64,000 bases of DNA, taken from assembly GCA_028571685.1 (NCBI GenBank), contig CM053146.1, positions 61,351,431 through 61,415,430 of the forward strand. The letters run 5' to 3'. The DNA is from Heterohyrax brucei (lineage: Eukaryota > Chordata > Mammalia > Hyracoidea > Procaviidae). Shown piece after piece: positions 57,809-64,000 of this stretch (position 1 is the first letter of the stretch; every line of letters begins with the position of its first letter). The notes beneath the pieces are model-generated. The model saw nothing but the letters and a program-made list of their open reading frames with translations. It searched no databases and was not told where the DNA came from. The translations under genes and the position numbers were made by a program.

Positions 57809-60139
57809 TCAGAGTGACAAAAAAGGCTCTCTCTGAACATCCTTGCCATGTCACAATCAAACTGACATTTCACTCCGGTATCCAATGGCCCCTCATCACA
57901 TTGTATCTAACAGCTGCTGCAGGATTCATAGCTGACGTCAAGGAAAACTAATCTTCGAGTGGTAGTATTTGAGGGGCACATAGGTGCTAAAAGCAATTGT
58001 ATAGGTCTGCCACCAAACACAGACAGTGCTACCAGGTAAGCCTTGCTAGACGGCATCGTTCTGTTGAATCCTATTTTCACAGAGTTCCCCTTTGAACCCA
58101 AGGAATTTGCTTATTATTACCTGTAGAAGAATATGCCCTTGTACAAATTTCTCCTGGCCAAAATATGCAAGTCCTTATTATGGGTAAAAAAAAAAAAAGA
58201 GCCAGCCCACTACAGTCATTCTGCACAAATGTGTTCACTGACCTTTGAGGCCAGCAACATAATTTGGGAAGGAGTGGGATGGGGGGAGGGCAGCTGTGTC
58301 ATCTCTTCCACGGTAAAATAAGAAGAAAAAAAAATCAGTAAGCTTGCTGCTTTCTACATTCGGAAAGAAACGATTTTCCATGTCCCTATGAGTGCTGACA
58401 CAGACACACTCTATAGATTGAGGATAACTTGTGTGGCTGTTTCATTTTCACATAGGAAACATAATTCAAGCAAGATTCAGGTGACATTTTCCAGCATGGT
58501 GCTCAAGTTATAAATAATAATAGTTCGTAGCATTTTTTTGTAAGTGAAATGAGTCCAAAATGATACAAAAATATTGCTACTGCAATTTGATTAGTTGGCC
58601 AAATAATAGCACTTGTACTAGTGGAGAAAATCTGAAAAAAAAAATTATCTTATTTTCCCCTTCTTTCTTTGTAAATCTCGATTCTGGCTGGGAAAAGAAG
58701 AGGTATCAAGATATTATTCAAGCTTACTGTCGCACACCTCGTTCAGTAGTATATCACACAATGTCTTATTAGCATTCTGAAAATTCTTTTCAGTTTCTTA
58801 GGAATACTTTTATTTCCAGATTTTTGAAATATTTTGACATTTCCTAAGTGGCCAAGTGCTATACATGTATATAATCTTTATACATATTATCTGTCTATAT
58901 ACATATACGTACACAGACACACACACACATACACATATGCTTGAGTTATTTATTATACTAGGATATTGCTTTATATATACAGTGAAACCTGTGAGAGTCA
59001 GAACTCATCAGGACTGTCTTTTCCGGGTCTTGCAAATTTCCCACCTTTGACAGGTTGCAGCTTTACCACCTCTTTATCATTTATTTTGGTGGAAACTATC
59101 TGAGTTTTTCTTCTCTCACAGGTTTCTGACATTTTTGCCTTATACATATTCTGACTTTTTGTAGGTTTATGCATACATATATACACATACGTAAATATTT
59201 CTTCTGAAACTTGGTATCTTCATATTCTCTATGCTATTTTCCACTATTTTTTAATTTAGTCTTCTGGTCGAAGCAAGTATTTTGAGCAACACTTTATGCC
59301 AGGTGGGGAATAATAAATGAATTTCCCAAACTGAGCAGAATCTTGCTGCAAAACTGCCAGGGATAGTGAATAATTTGATTTCTTTGCATGCAATGTTGCA
59401 GACTTTCTGATGCGCCGTAGAATTGAGCCTCAGTGATTTGCAAACTATGTATATAGGCCGTTCCCACCTTCCATGTGGATTATGTTTGGCTGGCTCTGCA
59501 AATTCATTTGGAAGTCACCTGTGTGGAGCTCTGAATACATTGTTCTCTAGCAACAATATTACAATGGTGATTAGGATCCTGAGCCAGCTGCAGTAGACAT
59601 CACAGCACACACCATGTTGTAAAAACATTGTTTTTCACTTTCAGAGAACCTATAAACCTTATGGGTGTTTTCACACCAGTAATTAAACAACACAGGAAAA
59701 TAATAAAATTGAAAAGGACTGTTTTTGAAATGCTGGTGCTTGAGGAAAGCAGGTTTAATTACAGAAGGATGAGCATGTAGGTGGAGACCGTTGTGGAAGT
59801 TCTGAAGGGCACTCCTGGGCACACTCAAGGGCTCTAGAGGTGCACAGAGCTGACTTGTGATTGTGTCTAATTTCACTTCACAATTTGAGGCTCTCCTTCA
59901 CTCTTTATTACAGGTGAATTGTGAATGCTTATGAAGCATAATTGAGGTCACTGTTTCTCTCTGTGCTCATAAATGGAAGGAGTTGCTAAGGGGGAAGAAG
60001 ATTATCCAGAGGTAAAAGTGCAGAAGCTAGCATACAGAGAGTATACTGTGTTAGGGAGAGGACACCACCACCAACAGTAATTACACAACCACCACAGATG
60101 GTTTCCTGAGGGGAAGTCAAGAAGCGATAAATGGTTGCT
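57809..60139. other. Repeat-poor unique region
   Basis: About 2.3 kb without a recognised transposon. It holds an AT/AC simple repeat at 58895-58940. The sequence at about 59330-59600 is less AT-rich and of higher complexity than its surroundings, but nothing specific is identifiable. Confidence 0.5.
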
Positions 60140-60286
60140 GGATACACTGGTGGTATAGTGGTTAAGATCGACAGGTCAAATGCACCAGGTGCTCCTTGGA
60201 AACTGTACAGAGCAGCTCTACTCTGGCCTATAGGATTGCTATGAGTTGGAATCTACTCAATGGCACGGGGCTTGGTTTTGCTTTAA
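60140..60286 (+). mobile_element. AfroSINE with deleted B-box side
   Basis: A plus-strand copy with 'actggtggtatagtggttaa' joined early to 'gacaggtcaaatgcacc', then 'gttggaatctactcaatggc'. About 20 bases are missing from the tRNA head. Confidence 0.9.
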
Positions 60287-60439
60287 ATGGTTGCTGATGG
60301 GAACAGGTAAGTAGGCATCACATCCAGTCACCTGAATGTAAAACGAATGTGGTTCAGACACTTACTCTCCAAGAACAGAAAGTGGACCCTCCCCCAAAAA
60401 ACTAGCGGAAAGGAAAACCAGAATAATTTGGTGTATATG

Positions 60440-60597
60440 GGGCCCTGATTGTGCCGTGGTGGACAGCTACAGCATGTTTATGACTGCTAACCAAAAGGCC
60501 AGTGGTTCCAATCCACCAGCTTCTTCTTGAAAACTCCACGAGATAGTTCTACAGGGTCACAGGAGTCAACTTAGCGCAACAAGTTTTTTGTTTGTTA
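60440..60597 (+). mobile_element. AfroSINE
   Basis: A plus-strand copy with 'ggccctgattgtgccgtggt', 'ccagtggttccaatccacca' and 'caggagtcaacttagcgcaa'. Confidence 0.87.
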
Positions 60598-60789
60598 TGC
60601 ATAGACTAAACAAGGGATTCGTTCTTTGTTAGATATTTACAATGTTGAGACTGTTTATGTTCTACAAATGGGAGAAATAAGCAAGTATAATGGATTGAAT
60701 GAGCTCCCTATGTCATGCTGTGTTTTAAAAATATAAAATATACCCATGCATAGACATAATTTTTAAGTTTAGTTTTATGTATATATGTG

Positions 60790-60944
60790 TAAACCTGTTA
60801 CGTTCAAGTTGAGTCTGACTGATAGCAACCTTATCAGGCACAGCAGAACTGCCCTATATGGTTTACAAGGAGTGCCTGGTGGATTTGAACTGCTGATTTT
60901 TAGATTAGCAGTTGAGCTCTTAACCATTGTACCACCAGGCTCCA
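60790..60944 (-). mobile_element. AfroSINE
   Basis: A minus-strand copy with 'agttgagtctgactgatagc' and head complement 'ctcttaaccattgtaccacc'. Confidence 0.91.
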
Positions 60945-60960
60945 TATGCATATGAGTCCA

Positions 60961-60979
60961 GACACACACACACACACAC
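60961..60979. repeat. (AC)n microsatellite
   Basis: A short AC run beside the preceding AfroSINE. Confidence 0.85.
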
Positions 60980-61344
60980 CCGTGCATATATATTTCAATA
61001 TACTGGGAAAGAAATTAAAACAAAACATTATTATCACATGGTCTAGATGGAGGAAAAAAAAACAAAATTCTGAAAGCCAAATTACTTTGGGAGCAGTGTT
61101 TGTAAGCACTGTATGTGTGTATGCTTGTGTGTATACATGAAAACAAAGCTGATCCTTGGAATGACATCTGTACTTGAACAGAATCCTTAGCTCCAGATAT
61201 GCAATGGAAATAATCTCATTTTATTCCATCTTAATCATTGACCATTTTTGAAATATTGAAAATATGTGACATTTTTGATGGTACTAGGAATAGTAGAATG
61301 TACTAGGAATAATTCCTCCACTGAAATAGGTTCTATATAAATCA

Positions 61345-61455
61345 CATGTGTCAGCTGAGGAAACTGAGACACAGAGATGTTACATAATTTGCCCAAGATG
61401 ACACAGATGGTACCTGATAGAGGAATTTAAACACCAGTCTGCTTGACTGAAAAGC
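61345..61455 (-). mobile_element. MIR SINE relic
   Basis: Antisense MIR: 'gaggaaactgagacacagag', 'aatttgcccaagatgacaca' and 'gatggtacctgatagagg' lie in consensus order. Well recognisable. Confidence 0.8.
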
Positions 61456-62381
61456 CAACACATCTTATAATTACGTGTACTTGAAAATAGACTTAGTGGC
61501 TAGTTAGGATGAAAAAACAGTCAAAATTTCTTACTTAATCTGTTTATGCATAATGTGTTGCTGCCTAGTTCAGTTGTGAGCTCAGAGGGCAAGTGACAAC
61601 AAAACAGTTTTCTCTCCTGTGATTTGAAGCACTGTTTTGCAGCTTTGGTGATGAGAAGTTATCTACTGACTTAAAAATCAGTGTTGTAGATTCCAAGGAG
61701 GACAAATAAGAGAGATGAGGCATATTTCCACAAAGTCACTATCACTCCTGAAAACACTTCAGACAACTCTTATGTATGGCCAGTTTTACAGAAGACAGCA
61801 CTTTGTTAGATTAGAGATACTGTCATCCAGTGGAGCTACTATACAGTTTCAGATAACTAAACAGTCACGAAAGTTGTTTCTAATTTTTGGTTCTTTCATC
61901 ATTGGTTTTAAGTCACATTAGTTATCTTCCAGATTATGGTGACCTGCTAGACTCACAGGCAAGCATTTCTTCTGGTCCTTTCCAGGATCCTCCTTGTGTC
62001 TTGAATAAACACATAAAAGTACAAAAAGAAATAGTCTCTTCAGAGACAAGAAGTTTTGAAGGACAAGTCAGAAGTAAGCAAGAGATTACAACCAATTTCT
62101 GAAAGATAGAAGACAGACAGCATGGGTAAATGCACGAAACAGGGGAAAGTCGCAGTTTTGAAGGTTCTGTGAGAGAGCTGATGAGGAGTGTGAAGCCGGT
62201 TTACTTTTAGCGGGGTTATTGGGAAATTATGGGGCCACAGTTAGCATCTACTGTTTACGGTTCATTTGAGATTCAGATACGAAACCATGGGAATAAGTTA
62301 AAAACCTTTGTAAGTGCCAAACGCCCTTATGGCCCTAAAATAGCTAACATTTAACTTCAGGTAGAGAACAGGTAGAAGGCA
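61456..62381. other. Unique DNA
   Basis: No gene or repeat is recognised. Confidence 0.5.
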
Positions 62382-62845
62382 GCAGTGGCTCAGTGGTATA
62401 ATTTCCACATGGAATGTGAAAGACCAAGGTTTAATTCTCAACCAATGCCCCCCTCACTAGTCAGCTGTCTCTGGAAGTCTGAATGCTGCTATGATGCTGA
62501 ATGGTTTTTAAACCAAGAGGCTGGCTGTTTGAATCCACCAGTCACTTCTTGGAAACCCTATCGGGCAGTTCTACTCTGTCCTATAGGACAGCTAGAGTCG
62601 GAACCCACTCAGTGGCAATGGGTATGATGCTGAACAGGTTTCAGCAGTCTCCAAACTAAAACAGACTGGGAAGAAAGGCCTAGGGAACTTCTTCAGAAAA
62701 TCAGCCAATAAAAACCCTATGAGTCACAATGGTCCCATATGTAACCTATCATGTGATGGCTGGGGACCAGGCAGCATTAAGTCACACTGTTCATGGGATG
62801 CCATGAGTTGAGAGCTGCCTTGGGGGGCAGCTAACAACAACAGCA
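62382..62845 (+). mobile_element. tRNA-Gly-headed long SINE, split by AfroSINE
   Basis: A plus-strand SINE. The head at 62382-62452 resembles tRNA-Gly, with A box 'gtggctcagtggtata' and B box 'aggtttaattctc'. The body resumes at 62623 ('tgaacaggtttcagcagtct', 'gaagaaaggcctagggaact', 'ggtcccatatgtaacctatc') and ends 'cagctaacaacaacagc', the RTE-like tail. It is the most complete copy of this family here. Confidence 0.87.
62502..62622 (+). mobile_element. AfroSINE nested with 12-bp target duplication
   Basis: A plus-strand, 5'-truncated AfroSINE ('ccaagaggctggctgtttga', 'cctatcgggcagttctactc', 'cactcagtggcaatggg') bordered by exact copies of 'tatgatgctgaa' at 62490-62501 and 62623-62634. Confidence 0.95.
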
Positions 62846-63359
62846 AAAAGTAAACAGTTCTTTGCTAAAGAAATGACCTGAAATAACTGGAGAAACTAAG
62901 TCTTCTGGGGCAAATATTGGCTCTAAAGCTGTCTAATTTCCAAACTTGAGGGATTCCGGTCAGAGTTAGGTCCCTACCTGCAATAGCATTCTCTGCTCAT
63001 CCCCACATAGAGCTTCCAGCTTGGGGATTCTCACTCAGAGGTGAGATTTACAGGAAAACAATCCTATGTACCCTCATGGCACACATCAATTTCTTATACT
63101 TACTTATGTAGCTTCACTAGGAATACACATACAACTAACACCAAAGAGAGAGACTGAGATAAACAAACAGAAAAATGAATCTGGGAGAAACAGATTACTC
63201 ATTGCACAAAACTGAGTTTAATATGTACTAATGCAGTCCCACTCAAGGTGTGTTCTACAGCCTGTCTGCCAGCCTCCAGAGTATTTGTTACTGGGCCAAG
63301 TGCAAGACGTTTGAGAAGTTCAGACCAGTTCCATTAAGCGCTGTTGAGTTCAGCTGCTT
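62846..63359. other. Unique DNA
   Basis: No gene or repeat is clearly recognised. A faint hAT-like block may lie near 63240-63300. Confidence 0.4.
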
Positions 63360-63360
63360 G

Positions 63361-63500
63361 CTTTTTGCTTTCCCCTTTCCCTCGCCTTGCCTCTCCTCTC
63401 CTCCCCTCCCGCTTGCCTCCTCTCTGCTTCCTCTCGCCTTTCCTCCCCTCCTCTTATCTCCATTCCCTCCTCTTCCTTCCCCTTCCGTTTCCTTTTCTTC
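63361..63500 (+). repeat. Polypyrimidine tract
   Basis: About 140 bases nearly all C or T on the plus strand, with scattered G and very few A. Frames over it on both strands are low-complexity artefacts. Confidence 0.92.
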
Positions 63501-63699
63501 ATAGCAAGGCCTTCTCCATAAAGACAGATCAGGATTCTTTGCGTTGTGATACAAGATCCTTACGTTATTACAGACCAATAATTTCAACATCCTCAGAGAG
63601 ATTTGAGAAAGCATGGCATCTATGAAACAAGTTAAAACAAAAGACAAAATAAAATAAAACCAAAAAAAAAAAGCGCAAGACATTGCATGAGGGGATAAT

Positions 63700-63990
63700 T
63701 AGAGAACAAGCAAAAAAAGGAGGTATGGATTAATGATTGTAAAATACATTGAAAGATTTGAAGACAACCTCAGAGATATTCCCAAAGAAAAACAAAAAGG
63801 TAGAGACAGAAAGTATAGGAAATAAATAAGCAAACAACCCAGGAAGTCCAACATTCCATTCATAAATATTCACAAAACAGAAAGTAAAAGGTGATAGAGA
63901 GAAATTATTAAAGATCTAAAAGACATAATTAAAAAGAATATTCTAGAATTGATAAAAGATACATTTTCTGATTAAAAGTGTATGTGATTA
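63700..63990 (+). mobile_element. Possible L1/HAL1 5' fragment
   Basis: A-rich sequence with 'gatttgaagacaacctcaga', 'cccaaagaaaaacaaaaagg' and 'atattctagaattgataaaa' resembles the ORF1 end of old L1/HAL1 elements in sense orientation. Weak, and cut by the window edge. Confidence 0.35.
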
Positions 63991-64000
63991 CACAGCACAG

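Noticed and set aside
62382..62452. tRNA-Gly gene
   Set aside because: A and B boxes are recognisable, but the cloverleaf is degenerate and the sequence continues into a SINE body with an RTE tail, so it is a SINE head.
63288..63683. 131-residue minus-strand frame, Gly/Glu/Lys/Arg rich
   Set aside because: It is the translation of the polypyrimidine tract's complement.
1..64000. A novel gene system or gene cluster
   Set aside because: No set of credible genes exists in this window. The only repeated organisation is transposon layering.

Overview
This window looks like intergenic DNA from an afrotherian mammal. The best guess is elephant, with sirenian or hyrax as alternatives. The evidence is the repeat content: dozens of AfroSINE copies (tRNA-derived, ending in the 'gagtcgattccgactcatag' type sequence), RTE-class LINE fragments whose 3' ends resemble those SINEs, a second longer tRNA-Gly-headed SINE, an L1 lineage with a distinctive 3' end, and MaLR-type LTRs, over the usual ancient mammalian MIR, L2 and MER5 remnants. 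I found no protein-coding gene, exon series, functional RNA gene or CpG island that I can support. Every longer open frame I looked at is L1 or SINE sequence, low complexity, or has no recognisable protein.

Layout. Positions 1-6115 are one long L1 copy on the minus strand, cut by the window edge at its 3' end and carrying a nested younger L1 tail at 4391-4774. Positions 6116-12744 are AT-rich unique DNA with five minus-strand AfroSINEs, an RTE fragment split by a MaLR LTR, and two more LTR pieces. A plus-strand L1 fills 12745-17540, again with a nested L1 tail, and ends in a perfect hairpin and a purine tract. Positions 17541-23261 hold an RTE reverse-transcriptase fragment flanked by long diverged direct repeats, a full MaLR LTR, a MER5-like piece, several AfroSINEs and an AT-rich palindrome. 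A third L1 (plus strand, ORF1 missing) runs from 23262 to 29297 and is interrupted at 26850-27595 by another, 5'-inverted L1 that seems to carry transduced flanking DNA. Positions 29390-48564 are mixed: AfroSINEs, RTE, a relatively repeat-poor island (30219-33149), a split minus-strand L1 with a possible solo LTR inside, head-to-head mariner remnants, a rearranged duplicated SINE block (37180-40175), a MaLR LTR, L2 relics and a dense SINE cluster at 45091-47172. Positions 48565-64000 are mainly unique DNA, including a repeat-poor stretch at 52733-57650, with a train of same-strand SINEs at 51643-52732 and a SINE-within-SINE at 62382-62845.

The elements do not form a functional system. They are layers of retrotransposition. 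The L1 copies supplied the machinery for L1-tailed insertions and RTE supplied it for the AfroSINEs, and the nesting gives a relative order: MIR/L2/MER5 oldest, then L1 and RTE, then MaLR LTR and AfroSINEs, and then L1 tails and AfroSINEs inserted into older copies. All family assignments rest on recognition by eye, without a repeat library, so boundaries are approximate (usually within 5-30 bases) unless target-site duplications are quoted.
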